64,000 bases of DNA from Lachnospiraceae bacterium (GTDB taxonomy: Bacteria; Bacillota; Clostridia; Lachnospirales; Lachnospiraceae). Position numbers and translations under genes: made by a program. Under the pieces are notes generated by a model. That model searched no databases and was not told where the DNA came from. It worked only from the letters and a program-made list of their open reading frames with translations. This document shows, piece by piece, positions 25,573 through 34,893 of the stretch (position 1 is the first letter of the stretch; each line of letters opens with the position of its first letter). Location of the stretch: positions 46,125 to 110,124 of the forward strand of contig JAETQI010000009.1 in NCBI GenBank assembly GCA_021770755.1, read 5' to 3'.

Positions 25573-26448
25573 ATGGCAGTATACAATCTTGAAAATGAGC
25601 AGATCAGGATCAGCGTGGATACAATGGGTGCAGAGCTGAGATCCCTGAGAAAAAAAGCAACAGATACGGAATATATGTGGGATGCAAGACCGGAGTACTG
25701 GAAGAGGATCTCGCCGGTGCTGTTTCCGATCGTGGGAAGTTTAAATAACGGTAGTTATCGATGCGATGGAAGAGAATACCCGATGTCGCAGCACGGGTTT
25801 GCGAGGGATATGGAGTTTGAGCTGCGCGAGCAGACCGGCGATTCGCTTCGGTTTGTGCTTCGGGCGACGGAGGAGACCAAGGAGAGATATCCTTTTGATT
25901 TCGAGCTGGAGCTTGGCTACAGACTCTGCGGCAATGACCTTGCCGTGTCGTGGAAAGTGACAAACTGTGACGACAGGGAGATGTATTTCAGCATCGGCGG
26001 GCATCCGGCATTCCTGTGCCCTATCGGCGGCAGGGGTGTACAGACAGATTACAAACTGGCATTTGATACGGATCATACAATCACATCGGGTATTATCGGA
26101 GATGGCGGTACGCTGTCAGAGCGCACCAAAACGTTTGCGCTGACAGACGCAAAGATGGATATCACGGCGGATCTGTTCGACGAGGATGCGCTGATCATCG
26201 AGCATGACCAGGCGCATGAGGTGTCCCTCTGCGATCCGGACGGAGTGCCCTATCTCACCGTCCGCTTTGACGCGCCGCTCTTTGGCGTGTGGTCTCCGGC
26301 GAAGAAAAACGCGCCGTTTATATGCATCGAGCCGTGGTACGGCAGGTGCGACCGGGAGACGTTTACGGGTGATCTCTCCGAGCGCGAGTACGGTAATAAG
26401 CTTGTGCCGTCGGAGACGTTTTATGCGGAGTATACGATAACCGTTTAG
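25573..26448 (+). CDS. Aldose 1-epimerase family protein
   Basis: A 291-residue galactose mutarotase-fold protein similar to LacX-type aldose epimerases, which interconvert alpha and beta anomers of free sugars. Readable features are VLFPIVGSLNNGSYRCDGREYPMSQHGFARD with a catalytic-site His, SIGGHPAFLCP with the second conserved His, and the late CIEPWYGRCDRE. It lies just upstream of the alpha-galactosidase and mannoside genes but is separated from them by a terminator, so a link to that locus is plausible, not shown. Confidence 0.85.
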   Translation: MAVYNLENEQIRISVDTMGAELRSLRKKATDTEYMWDARPEYWKRISPVLFPIVGSLNNGSYRCDGREYPMSQHGFARDMEFELREQTGDSLRFVLRATEETKERYPFDFELELGYRLCGNDLAVSWKVTNCDDREMYFSIGGHPAFLCPIGGRGVQTDYKLAFDTDHTITSGIIGDGGTLSERTKTFALTDAKMDITADLFDEDALIIEHDQAHEVSLCDPDGVPYLTVRFDAPLFGVWSPAKKNAPFICIEPWYGRCDRETFTGDLSEREYGNKLVPSETFYAEYTITV

Positions 26449-26476
26449 ACAGCCCGGAAGATTTCAGACAATCCTG

Positions 26477-26514
26477 AATACGCAGATCATTTTCGGATGA
26501 ACTGCGTATTTTTT
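26477..26514 (+). terminator. Terminator after the aldose epimerase gene
   Basis: A 9-bp stem (26477-26485 with 26502-26510), with partial extra pairing in the loop, followed by TTTTAT. It ends the degV-epimerase unit 60 bp after its last stop. Confidence 0.8.
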
Positions 26515-26608
26515 ATGCGCTGACCCGGGCGCCTCCCCCTCCAATCCCTGCTTGATCGTCAGGGTTGTTGATTCTTATGAAAAAATTTAAAGTAAAAAAA
26601 GTTTAAAA

Positions 26609-26638
26609 GTTGATTAATTAACAAAAAAATGGTATGTT
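26609..26638 (+). promoter_or_regulatory. Promoter and overlapping operator-like palindrome of the GH36 gene
   Basis: TTGATT at 26610-26615 and TATGTT at 26633-26638 are 17 bp apart. The -35 box is embedded in a near-perfect 14-bp palindrome GTTGATTAATTAAC (26609-26622, one mismatched pair), a size and placement suited to a LacI-type repressor. Confidence 0.6.
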
Positions 26639-26684
26639 AGATATGTAATATACAATGCGATATGGAAAGTAAGGGAGAACAAAC

Positions 26685-28889
26685 ATGATATCATACAATG
26701 AAAAAGAGCGCGTTTTCAAGCTTGACACGCCGGATACGACCTATATGATCGGCATCGTGGATGAGGAGAATTTTGTCGGACACATCTATTATGGAAAGAA
26801 ACTGGAGGAGGCAGATGCGGCATACCTGATGCGGACGGAGGAACCGCCCTTTGTCCCGGGCAAAAATAACAGGGAACGCTGTTCCTTCTACGACTGCTTC
26901 CCGTTTGAGTATCCCTCAAACGGCCTTGGCGACTACAGGGAAGGGTGCATCAGCGTGCGGACGGCGTCTGGCCATGTGGGGAGCGTGCTCTCCTACGTGT
27001 CACATGAGATCGTTCCGGGAAAGCCCGGGCTTGAGGGGCTTCCGGCGACATTTGGCACCGCGCAGGAGTGCGAGACGCTGCGGCTGGTCTGCGAGGACCG
27101 GTATGTCGGTATGCAGGTGGAGCTGCTCTATACGGTCTTCCACGATACCGATGTGATCACGAGAAGCGTGCGGGTGACAAATATTGGAGAGGAACATTTT
27201 TATATCACCAAGGTGTACTCTGCGTGCATCGACATGGACAACAGGGATTACGACATGGTGTCCCTCCACGGAAGCTGGGCGAGGGAGCGCCACATCCAGA
27301 GAAAGACGCTCGGATACGGCATTCAGAATGTCAGCTCGTTCCGAGGGGAGTCGAGCCACCAGGATCACCCGTTCCTGGCGCTGGTGGATAAAAACACGAC
27401 GCAGGAGAACGGCGAGATCTACGCGATGAATTTCGTGTATTCCGGCAATTTCCGCGCGCAGGCGGAGGTGTCGCAATTTGACAGCGTGCGCATGACGATG
27501 GGGATCCACCCCGAGAATTTCTGCTGGAAGCTGGAGAGCGGCGAGTCCTTCCAGGCGCCCGAGGTCGTCATGGTCTACACGGACAAGGGATTTGACGCGA
27601 TGACGTGCGCATTCCACAGACTGTACAGGAAGCATCTGATCCGCAGCGTGTACAAGGACAAGAAGAGACCGATCCTCATCAACAACTGGGAGGCGACGTA
27701 CTTTGAGTTTGACACGCAGAAACTGCTGTCCATTGCGAGGGAGGCGTCAAAGCTTGGCATCGAGATGCTTGTCATGGACGACGGGTGGTTTGGCAGCCGC
27801 AGCAGCGACAACTGTGCGCTGGGCGACTGGAAAGTCAATGAGCAAAAAATAACGGGTGGTTTGAAATATCTGGTGGATGAGGTCAACAAGCTTGGCATGA
27901 AGTTTGGTATCTGGTTTGAGCCGGAGATGATCTCGCCGGATTCCGACCTGTACAGGGCGCATCCGGACTGGGCGATCGCGATCCCCGGAAGGCCGGGCAC
28001 GGAGTCGAGACAGCAGTTTGTGCTCGACTTATCGAGACAGGAGGTCGTCGACTGCGTGTATGAGCAGGTGGCGTCCGTGCTCAGGAGCGCCAACATCGAG
28101 TATGTGAAGTGGGATATGAACCGTCAGCTCACAAACATCGGGAGCTATGGCCTGCCGGCGGACAGACAGGGAGAGATTTATCACCGTTATGTGCTCGCGG
28201 TCTATCAGATGCAGGAGAGGCTGACGAAAGAGTTTCCGTATCTGCTGCTTGAGAACTGTTCCGGCGGCGGTGCGCGCTTCGATCCGGGTATGCTCTATTT
28301 CAGCCCGCAGATCTGGTGTTCGGACGACACGGATGCGGTCGAGCGCCTCGAGATCCAGGAGGGAACAGCGCTGATCTATCCGCTCTCCACGATGGGAGCA
28401 CACGTATCAGACTGCCCGAACCACGCGCTGGGGCGTGTGACTCCGTTTGAGACGCGCGGCATCGTGGCGCTCGCGGGAACGTTTGGCTATGAGCTTGACG
28501 TGACGAAGATCCCGCAGGCAGACAGGGATATGATACCTGCCCAGGTGGCGATGTACCATAAGTACAACGATCTGGTCAGGGAGGGCGATTATTACCGCAT
28601 CGCGTCCTACGCACAGAACCACAGATACGACTGCTGGCAGGTCGTGAGCGAGGACAAAACACAGTCGCTTGTCACCTTCGTGCAGGTTCTGGGCCGGGTA
28701 AACTTTAAGTCGCGGCGCATTCTGCTCAAGGGGCTGGACGCCGGGAAGCGGTATCGGGTAGTGTTTGAAAATGATGAAAATGTGGAGGACAGGATCTACA
28801 GCGGAGACACGCTGATGAAGGCAGGACTGCTGGTGCCCAATCCATGGGGAGATTTCAGGGCGCGCCTCATATCGCTTGCCGAGGTGTAG
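26685..28889 (+). CDS. GH36 alpha-galactosidase
   Basis: A 734-residue intracellular glycoside hydrolase of family 36, with no signal peptide. It has the N-terminal beta-supersandwich and then the catalytic barrel: NNWEATYFEF, MLVMDDGWFGSRSSD, GIWFEPEMISPDSDL, the nucleophile Asp in YVKWDMNR and the acid/base Asp in WCSDDTDAVERL. Length and motifs match tetrameric Firmicute alpha-galactosidases. In this locus it would remove alpha-1,6-galactose side chains from imported galacto-manno-oligosaccharides; raffinose-type sugars are also possible substrates. It has its own promoter with a palindrome over the -35 box. Confidence 0.92.
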   Translation: MISYNEKERVFKLDTPDTTYMIGIVDEENFVGHIYYGKKLEEADAAYLMRTEEPPFVPGKNNRERCSFYDCFPFEYPSNGLGDYREGCISVRTASGHVGSVLSYVSHEIVPGKPGLEGLPATFGTAQECETLRLVCEDRYVGMQVELLYTVFHDTDVITRSVRVTNIGEEHFYITKVYSACIDMDNRDYDMVSLHGSWARERHIQRKTLGYGIQNVSSFRGESSHQDHPFLALVDKNTTQENGEIYAMNFVYSGNFRAQAEVSQFDSVRMTMGIHPENFCWKLESGESFQAPEVVMVYTDKGFDAMTCAFHRLYRKHLIRSVYKDKKRPILINNWEATYFEFDTQKLLSIAREASKLGIEMLVMDDGWFGSRSSDNCALGDWKVNEQKITGGLKYLVDEVNKLGMKFGIWFEPEMISPDSDLYRAHPDWAIAIPGRPGTESRQQFVLDLSRQEVVDCVYEQVASVLRSANIEYVKWDMNRQLTNIGSYGLPADRQGEIYHRYVLAVYQMQERLTKEFPYLLLENCSGGGARFDPGMLYFSPQIWCSDDTDAVERLEIQEGTALIYPLSTMGAHVSDCPNHALGRVTPFETRGIVALAGTFGYELDVTKIPQADRDMIPAQVAMYHKYNDLVREGDYYRIASYAQNHRYDCWQVVSEDKTQSLVTFVQVLGRVNFKSRRILLKGLDAGKRYRVVFENDENVEDRIYSGDTLMKAGLLVPNPWGDFRARLISLAEV

Positions 28890-28988
28890 TTTCTGCACGG
28901 CAGCGTGCCGGGATCCACACGGCCGCAGGGGAATCTGCCGCTTTGCGGCATGCGGTCGGCATAAATATAGATTTGGGGAGTGATAGAG

Positions 28989-30011
28989 ATGGTTAAGGCT
29001 GTAAAGCTCGCGGATATAGCGGAGAAGGTAGGGGTCAGCGTCGTCACCGTATCAAAGGCTTTGTCAGGCCAGAAGGGTGTCAGCGAGGAGATGCGCGCCA
29101 GGATCAAGGAGCTGGCGGACGAGATGGGGTACACGCCGATCCACGCGTCGCAGGCGGGCAGGACAAGATCCTACACGATCGGCGTGGTCACGTTCGAGAC
29201 GTATTTTACACGGTTTGCTTCGTTTTACTGGAAGATGTATCAGGAGCTTGCCACGCGCGCGGTCAAGAAAAACTGTTTTTCCATGCTGGAGGTCATATCC
29301 AACTATGACGAGGAAAATCTCGTATGGCCCAAGCTGATCACGGAAAATCAGAAGATTGACGGCATCATCGTGATCGGCAGGCCGAAATTAAGTTATCTGA
29401 AGATGCTGTACCAGAATAAGAAGATACCGATGGCGTTCATGGATTTCTATGACGATGAGGAAGTGGTCGACTCTGTCGTGTCAGCGAGCTTTAACGGCAT
29501 GTACCGCATGACGGACTATCTGATCAAGAACGGCCATACGAAGATCGCTTTTGTCGGAACCGTGATGTACACGGAGAGCATCACGGACCGGTATTTCGGC
29601 TACTGCAAGGCGCTGATGGAAAATGGCATCGAGGTGCGCCAGGACTGGATCATCAAGGACCGGGATTACAATGACGGCGTGATCGGCATCGATTACAGGC
29701 TGCAACTGCCAAAGGATATGCCCACGGCATTTGTCTGCAATAACGATGTGACGGCATACGCGCTGATCAGACAGCTCGAGGGGCGCAATTACCGGATCCC
29801 CGAGGATATCTCCGTGGTCGGTTACGACGATTACCTGTATCCGGAGTATGGTGATTCCAGGATCACGACCTATCTGGTGGACATGGCGGAGATGTCCAGG
29901 ATCGCGCTCTCATGTATCATCAGGCGCATCGAGAACATTTCCATCAATGCCGGCGTGCACATCGTGAACGGAAGGATCATAGAGCGCACGACAGTCAAAA
30001 AAATAAATTAA
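28989..30011 (+). CDS. LacI-family transcriptional regulator (second of two)
   Basis: A 340-residue regulator: LADIAEKVGVSVVTVSKALSGQKGVSEEMRARIKELADEMGY is a canonical LacI DNA-binding domain including the hinge helix region, and the effector domain ends with ISVVGYDDYLYPEYGDSRITTYLVDMAEM, as in GalR/PurR relatives. The ATG at 28989 is 8 bp after GGGGAG; the GTG at 28980 overlaps that site and is less likely. It sits between the alpha-galactosidase and the importer and is the best candidate for controlling the mannoside operons, with a manno-oligosaccharide or galactose effector. The AraC gene converges 8 bp downstream. Confidence 0.9.
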   Translation: MVKAVKLADIAEKVGVSVVTVSKALSGQKGVSEEMRARIKELADEMGYTPIHASQAGRTRSYTIGVVTFETYFTRFASFYWKMYQELATRAVKKNCFSMLEVISNYDEENLVWPKLITENQKIDGIIVIGRPKLSYLKMLYQNKKIPMAFMDFYDDEEVVDSVVSASFNGMYRMTDYLIKNGHTKIAFVGTVMYTESITDRYFGYCKALMENGIEVRQDWIIKDRDYNDGVIGIDYRLQLPKDMPTAFVCNNDVTAYALIRQLEGRNYRIPEDISVVGYDDYLYPEYGDSRITTYLVDMAEMSRIALSCIIRRIENISINAGVHIVNGRIIERTTVKKIN

Positions 30012-30019
30012 GAGCGGTG

Positions 30020-30940
30020 TCAGTTGATGACCGGTGTTTCCCTGCGGTATGTGAGCGGGGTGACGCCGGTTTTTTCTTTGAAGAGGCGGATAAAATGGTT
30101 GGTGTTCTCGATCCCGACCATCTGACTGATATCCACGATCTTTTCGTCTGTATGCAGGAGCAGTTCTTTTGCCCGCTCAATGCGGATCTTGTTCAGGTAT
30201 TGTATGGGCGTGTACTCATAATATCTGGCAAACTCGCGGCACAGCCGGAACTTGTTGATGCCGTACTCGAGGGCGAGCTCGTCGAGGGAGTAAGCCTCCT
30301 GGTAGGCGGCGGTAAAACGCTGATGCATATCGGCGATATACGAGGGAATGTGGTAAGATCCGGTCTGTTCGACCGCACGCACGAGGTAGAGCTGTGTGAA
30401 GAAATTGACAAGATCGCGCGACCGCATCATGCCCTGGAGTTCCGCATCCACATCATTTCTCAGAACCTGTTCCCATGTTGTCAAAATATCAGAATATCTG
30501 TCGAGCTGGTAGATGAAATTGCCGAGACGGTGTATCTTGTGCAGATAGCATTCGAGAACGGCGGTGCTCACAAAACAGATCGTGTAGTCCCAGATATTGT
30601 GCTGGCAGACCAGCTTGTGGTTTTTGCGGCAGTCGATGAGGGCAAGCGTCCCTTTGGTGAGGTCGTACCCCGCATTGATCCCGTTGGCGTTTTCACAGTA
30701 CAGCCTGCCGGCTCCGTTTGTGGTGTGCACGATGCAGAGCGCGTCGAGGCTTGCCACCTCATAGGAGAACGGCGACGTGACGGACACGCTTTTGTGGCAC
30801 AGCTCATAGGGGAGGGCGTCGCAGAAATCGTACTCCCTGCTGTACGCGTTTTCGAAATAATCGGACAGGGAGAAACGGTTGCTCGTCTCGGACGAGATCA
30901 GGCAACTGAAAAATTCAGTGGAAAACAATTTTTTGGACAT
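30020..30940 (-). CDS. AraC-family transcriptional regulator
   Basis: A 306-residue regulator with an N-terminal cupin-like sensing region (GAGRLYCENANGINAGYDLTKGTLALIDCRKNH at about residues 75-110) and two C-terminal helix-turn-helix motifs: SLDELALEYGINKFRLCREFARYYEYTPIQYLNKIRIERAKELL and IVDISQMVGIENTNHFIRLFKEKTGVTPLTYRR. AraC proteins of this layout activate sugar-utilisation operons on ligand binding. It is divergent from the importer operon across a 405-bp AT-rich region, the usual arrangement for an activator and its target. Confidence 0.9.
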   Translation of the reverse strand: MSKKLFSTEFFSCLISSETSNRFSLSDYFENAYSREYDFCDALPYELCHKSVSVTSPFSYEVASLDALCIVHTTNGAGRLYCENANGINAGYDLTKGTLALIDCRKNHKLVCQHNIWDYTICFVSTAVLECYLHKIHRLGNFIYQLDRYSDILTTWEQVLRNDVDAELQGMMRSRDLVNFFTQLYLVRAVEQTGSYHIPSYIADMHQRFTAAYQEAYSLDELALEYGINKFRLCREFARYYEYTPIQYLNKIRIERAKELLLHTDEKIVDISQMVGIENTNHFIRLFKEKTGVTPLTYRRETPVIN

Positions 30941-31108
30941 TTGTCATACTCCTTTGAAATCATGGCGGACATGTTATGACCATTATAATGCCGTGCAAAT
31001 GAAAAATCAAGAAAAGAATATAATCGTAAATATAAGAGTATTAAAAACGAAAAAATGCGAAAATTAAGATGAAATATGGTAAAATAATTAAATGTGAAAG
31101 ATTAAATT

Positions 31109-31122
31109 AGCTATTTTTAGCT
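31109..31122. promoter_or_regulatory. Operator candidate AGCTA-N4-TAGCT upstream of the importer operon
   Basis: The 14-bp inverted repeat AGCTATTTTTAGCT has the same half-sites and spacing as the perfect palindrome at 34922-34935 before the epimerase operon. It is 224 bp upstream of the binding-protein start codon. Confidence 0.55.
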
Positions 31123-31269
31123 TAAAACAAAATAATAAATAGACATTTTATATAAATATAATAAATTGAAATTGTGAAAAAAGAAGAAATGACGAAAAAG
31201 AACAATAATTGGATACGATATGCAATATTAAGTAGTGATTAATTGCATGATTTAATTTAAACTAAAAAC

Positions 31270-31292
31270 AAGTTAACGAACAATGCTAACTT
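31270..31292. promoter_or_regulatory. Inverted repeat upstream of the importer operon
   Basis: AAGTTAAC and GCTAACTT form an 8-bp inverted repeat with one mismatch and a 7-bp spacer, 54 bp before the binding-protein start codon. It may be a binding site for the LacI or AraC regulator. Confidence 0.45.
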
Positions 31293-31345
31293 TACCTAAA
31301 TGAAAACTAAAAAACAAAAAAAGTTTTAAAAGGGAGGTTTCATCA

Positions 31346-32800
31346 ATGAAATTAAAGAGACTCATGGCACTCGGTATGGCTGCAGTTATGACAATGTCCT
31401 TGACGGCATGCGGCGGATCTGATGACAAGCCATCAGACAGCACGGCGGCAGACAATGCGGCAGCCAGCAACACGGCGTCAAGCGATAAGGATGCGGGATC
31501 AGACAGCGATGCAGCAGGAGAGACACCGTCAGAGGCTGGTGTACCGACGATAGACAAGATCAATGTCGGAGAGGACTACAAGGATCTTACAGCGTCGATC
31601 AAGATCCTGACAAACAGAACAGATATCGTGGATACAGTCTACGCGGGTTATGCCGATCAGTTTATGGAGCTTTATCCGAATATCACTGTTGAGTATGAGG
31701 CAGTTACGGATTACGAGGAAGCGGTAACGCTCCGACTGACAGCGGGCGGCTGGGGCGACATTATGTTCATTCCGACATCTGTGCCGAAGAACGAGCTGTC
31801 AACCTATTTTATGTCCCTTGGTGACTACAATACCCTGGATCAGATTTACAATTTTGTCGATGAGAAGACATTTGAGGGCAATGTTTACGGTATTGCCAAC
31901 GGCGGTACAGCCGGAGGCATTGCTTACAATAAGAAAGTCTGGGCAGACGCGGGCATCACAGAGATGCCAAAGACTCCCGATGAGTTCCTCGAAGATCTGC
32001 AGAAGATTAAGGACAACACGGAAGCGGTTCCCCTTTACACAAACTTTTCGGCAGGCTGGACGATGGGCGCATGGGATCAGTACATAGAGTGTGCGGCGAC
32101 AGGAGATCCTGATTTTCATAACAATCTGCCCCACATGAAGGATCCGTTCACAAAGAGGGACGACATGACAGGTCCTTACGCAGTGTATTATGTGCTCTAT
32201 GAGTCCGTAGCGCGCAAGCTGGTGGAAGAGGATCCAGCAAGCTCTGACTGGGAGTCGTCAAAGGGCGCGATCAACAGAGGTGAGATCGCTACCATGGTAC
32301 TTGGCTCATGGGCTGTAAATCAGTTCAAGGAAGCAGGCGATAACCCGGACGATATCGGCTACATGCCGTTCCCGATCACTGTCAACGGCAAGCAGTACGC
32401 AGGTTCCGGCGGAAACTATGGATACGGTATCAACAAGGATGCATCGGATGACAACAAGATCGCTTCCATGTTGTATGTCAAGTGGCTGATCGAGGAGTCC
32501 CCGATGTTCCTTGACGAGGGAAGCATCCCCGCACGCAAGGACGGCGAGTTCCCGGCTGTGCTGGAGGCGTTCGACGGTGTGGAGCTGATCGCCAACAGTC
32601 CTGCTCCTGACGGCGAGGAAGACCTGTTTGACGATGTCAACAACGAGAGCGAGGTTGGCATCAACAATAACGACTATCCTGATTGTGAGATCCTTGAGGC
32701 AGCGCTGTACGGCACGAGAACACTGGATGAGATCATGACGGAATGGAATGAGAAGTGGTCAGCAGCGCAGGAGTCACTCGGTGTAGAAGTAAATAAATAA
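31346..32800 (+). CDS. ABC transporter substrate-binding lipoprotein (beta-manno-oligosaccharide importer candidate)
   Basis: A 484-residue extracellular sugar-binding lipoprotein. A signal peptide with lipobox LTAC (Cys22) is followed by a low-complexity Ser/Asp/Ala linker to about residue 65 and then a type 1 solute-binding fold (SIKILTNRTDIVDTVYAGYADQF, YGIANGGTAGGIAYNKKVW, IATMVLGSWAVNQFKEAG). Together with the two permeases downstream it makes a carbohydrate ABC importer of the CUT1 type. No ATPase gene is present, as is usual for CUT1 systems that share one MsmX-type ATPase. The substrate is inferred from the adjacent mannoside enzymes. Confidence 0.9.
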   Translation: MKLKRLMALGMAAVMTMSLTACGGSDDKPSDSTAADNAAASNTASSDKDAGSDSDAAGETPSEAGVPTIDKINVGEDYKDLTASIKILTNRTDIVDTVYAGYADQFMELYPNITVEYEAVTDYEEAVTLRLTAGGWGDIMFIPTSVPKNELSTYFMSLGDYNTLDQIYNFVDEKTFEGNVYGIANGGTAGGIAYNKKVWADAGITEMPKTPDEFLEDLQKIKDNTEAVPLYTNFSAGWTMGAWDQYIECAATGDPDFHNNLPHMKDPFTKRDDMTGPYAVYYVLYESVARKLVEEDPASSDWESSKGAINRGEIATMVLGSWAVNQFKEAGDNPDDIGYMPFPITVNGKQYAGSGGNYGYGINKDASDDNKIASMLYVKWLIEESPMFLDEGSIPARKDGEFPAVLEAFDGVELIANSPAPDGEEDLFDDVNNESEVGINNNDYPDCEILEAALYGTRTLDEIMTEWNEKWSAAQESLGVEVNK

Positions 32801-32814
32801 AGCAGTAGTTACCG

Positions 32815-32854
32815 GCCAGGGCAGATGGCTGTATTCAGATCTGCCCTGGCTTTA
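32815..32854 (+). terminator. Hairpin between binding-protein and permease genes
   Basis: A perfect 12-bp GC-rich stem (32815-32826 with 32839-32850), a 12-nt loop and the tail TTTATT. It is probably a partial terminator or 3' stabiliser that gives more binding protein than permease. Confidence 0.75.
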
Positions 32855-32925
32855 TTGCACACGGGGATTCAAGTCGGTGTATTGGCGGGAAAGATCCCAT
32901 ACTAAATAAATATAGGAGAAATAAT

Positions 32926-33888
32926 ATGGGAAAAGAAGGAAAAACTTTTAAAGAATGGTTTGGAAGCAGAAAAGTTCAAAGGTACCTTGTTATTTTCACT
33001 TTTATGTTTTTGCCGTTACTTTTACTGCTTATGTTTACATATATTCCATTTGGCAAGATGATACAGTTCAGCTTTTATAATATGAAATACATCGGAAAGC
33101 GTACTTTTGTCGGATGGAAGAATTATGTTGAAGTGTTTAACCGCCCGGAAATTTTCAAGTCGCTGCTCGTCAGCGTTTACTATATGCTCGGTGGATTTGT
33201 CCAGCTTGCACTTGCGCTGTTCTTTGCGACAATGATGGTGTTCAAGGTAAAGGGCGAGTCCGTATTCAAAGCGGCAATGTTCTTCCCGTATCTGATTTCA
33301 GGTATTGCAATTGGTTTTATTTTTAAGTTTTTCTATGCGAGAGGATACGTGCTGGATTCGATCGTGGCGATGTTCGGGGTCGCTCCGGAAAACATTCCGA
33401 TGTGGTTGCAGGATACAAAGATCAATAATATTTCACTTGCAGCTACTTCTGTGTGGAGATATACAGGTCAGAATATGATCCTGTTCCTCGGCGCCATGAT
33501 GTCTGTCGATTCCGATCTCTATGAAGCGGCTTCTCTGGATGGTGCGAACAAATGGCATCAGTTTAAATATATCATTCTGCCAAGCATCAAATCCATTGTC
33601 GTATTGAATATCATCTTGTCGATCAGCGGTTCCCTGAGCGCTTTCGAGCCGCCATATGTTATCACAAACGGTACGATGGGGACAGGTACATACTTTGTTA
33701 TGATGAACAGGATCGCGCATGAGAATCAGAAGGTAGGACTTGCGAGCGCGATGGCGATCGTGCTGCTGATTATCATTATTATCTTTACTGTGCTGCAGAA
33801 GCTGTTCTTCGCTTATGTGTTTGACAACGGGACAGACGATGAATCCAAGGCGGCAGCCAGAAAAAGAAAAAAGCAGGCAAAACAATAG
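32926..33888 (+). CDS. ABC sugar transporter permease 1 (CUT1 type)
   Basis: A 320-residue inner-membrane permease with six predicted membrane segments, beginning LVIFTFMFLPLLLLLMFTYIPFG as in LplB/UgpA-type proteins. The cytoplasmic EAA loop that contacts the ATPase is YEAASLDGANKWHQFKYIILPSI. The long basic C-terminus (KAAARKRKKQAKQ) is cytoplasmic. The ribosome site is TAGGAG at normal spacing. It pairs with the next gene to form the translocation pore for the sugar bound by the lipoprotein. Confidence 0.9.
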   Translation: MGKEGKTFKEWFGSRKVQRYLVIFTFMFLPLLLLLMFTYIPFGKMIQFSFYNMKYIGKRTFVGWKNYVEVFNRPEIFKSLLVSVYYMLGGFVQLALALFFATMMVFKVKGESVFKAAMFFPYLISGIAIGFIFKFFYARGYVLDSIVAMFGVAPENIPMWLQDTKINNISLAATSVWRYTGQNMILFLGAMMSVDSDLYEAASLDGANKWHQFKYIILPSIKSIVVLNIILSISGSLSAFEPPYVITNGTMGTGTYFVMMNRIAHENQKVGLASAMAIVLLIIIIIFTVLQKLFFAYVFDNGTDDESKAAARKRKKQAKQ

Positions 33889-33903
33889 GAAGGGGTGCAT
33901 GTG

Positions 33904-34758
33904 ATGAGCGAAATAAACGAAAAGAAAAGTATAGGTAATATAGCGTTTTCTATATTCAAATATCTGATGTTGATAGCAGGCTCGCTGGTTGCCGTGATCC
34001 CCGTCGTTGTCTGCGTGTTCACGGCATTTAAGACGGAGGCAGAATACCAGAGTACTTCTCCGCTGTCGCTGCCAAAGAGTTTCTTCTATCTGGAAAATTT
34101 CAAAGTTGCTTTCAAACAGGCAAACATGGCACGCGGCTTTCTGAACACGGCGATCGTCCTGGTGGTCGTTCTGGTACTGTCCGTCCTGATGGGATCCATG
34201 CTCGCATACGTGCTGAACCGCTTTAAATTTGTGGGAAACGGGTTAATCAGAAATCTGTTCATGTTCGCGGCACTGCTTCCTGGCATTGCGATGCAGGTCA
34301 CGATTTACCAGATCATGAACGCCCTCGGGCTGATCAATCATCTGTACGGATACATGATCTGTCTGATGGGTACGGACATCATTTCGATCTACATTTTCCT
34401 GCAGTTTTTTGAGAATCTTCCGGTATCGCTCGACGAGTCTGCGATCATTGACGGCTGTACGTACTTCGGTGTATTTTTCAAGATCCTGCTCCCGCTGTTG
34501 AAACCGGCGATCATGACCTCTGTCGTTTTGAAGGGCGTGGGTGTGTACAATGAGTACTATGCTTCCAGCCTGTATCTGCAGTCAAAGGAGCTGAAGACGA
34601 TATCGACAGCCCTGTATACCTTTACAGGACCTTATGGAAGCCAGTATAACTATATCTGTGCAGGTGTCCTAATCACGATCATACCGATTCTGGTCATTTT
34701 CCTTATATTCCAGAAACAAGTGTATGGTGGTCTTGCGGCTGGTGCTGTCAAAGGCTAA
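33904..34758 (+). CDS. ABC sugar transporter permease 2 (CUT1 type)
   Basis: A 284-residue inner-membrane permease with six membrane segments and the EAA loop DESAIIDGCTYFGVFFKILLPLLKPAIM, which has the ESAxIDG core of the second CUT1 subunit. It starts 15 bp after the first permease gene. ATG 33904 is preferred over the GTG at 33895 because the AGGAAGGGG site overlaps the GTG. A terminator follows 42 bp after its stop and closes the importer operon. Confidence 0.9.
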   Translation: MSEINEKKSIGNIAFSIFKYLMLIAGSLVAVIPVVVCVFTAFKTEAEYQSTSPLSLPKSFFYLENFKVAFKQANMARGFLNTAIVLVVVLVLSVLMGSMLAYVLNRFKFVGNGLIRNLFMFAALLPGIAMQVTIYQIMNALGLINHLYGYMICLMGTDIISIYIFLQFFENLPVSLDESAIIDGCTYFGVFFKILLPLLKPAIMTSVVLKGVGVYNEYYASSLYLQSKELKTISTALYTFTGPYGSQYNYICAGVLITIIPILVIFLIFQKQVYGGLAAGAVKG

Positions 34759-34776
34759 ATTAAATTAAAATTTAGC
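34754..34776. promoter_or_regulatory. AT-rich inverted repeat at the end of the importer operon
   Basis: GCTAAATT and AATTTAGC form perfect 8-bp arms with a 7-bp spacer, overlapping the permease stop codon. The right arm plus flank (TTTAGCTTAAAA) repeats the flank of the operator candidate at 31109-31122. Confidence 0.5.
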
Positions 34777-34799
34777 TTAAAAAATAGTGGCTGAAAGGA

Positions 34800-34846
34800 A
34801 TATGCTGCATCGTTGATCCGGAAAAAGGCGGTGCAGCATATTTTTA
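34800..34846 (+). terminator. Terminator of the importer operon
   Basis: A 13-bp stem (34800-34812 with 34829-34841, one wobble) and a 16-nt loop, followed by TTTTAT. It separates the importer genes from the epimerase-phosphorylase operon. Confidence 0.85.
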
Positions 34847-34893
34847 TAGGCAAAAATGCACAAAAACTTTTGGAATATTTCCTAATTGCAGTT

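Larger units (their letters stand above)
30941..31345. other. 405-bp very AT-rich divergent regulatory region
   Basis: The region between the AraC gene and the importer operon is far richer in A and T than its neighbours. I found two inverted repeats (listed separately), many A-tracts that would bend the DNA, and several possible -10 boxes such as TATAAT at 31157-31162, but no pair with a good -35. No small gene or riboswitch is recognised. Confidence 0.6.

Noticed and set aside
29912..30979. 355-codon plus-strand open frame
   Set aside because: It is the complement of the AraC gene, which has two good helix-turn-helix motifs. The plus-strand frame also overlaps the end of the LacI gene and has no ribosome site.
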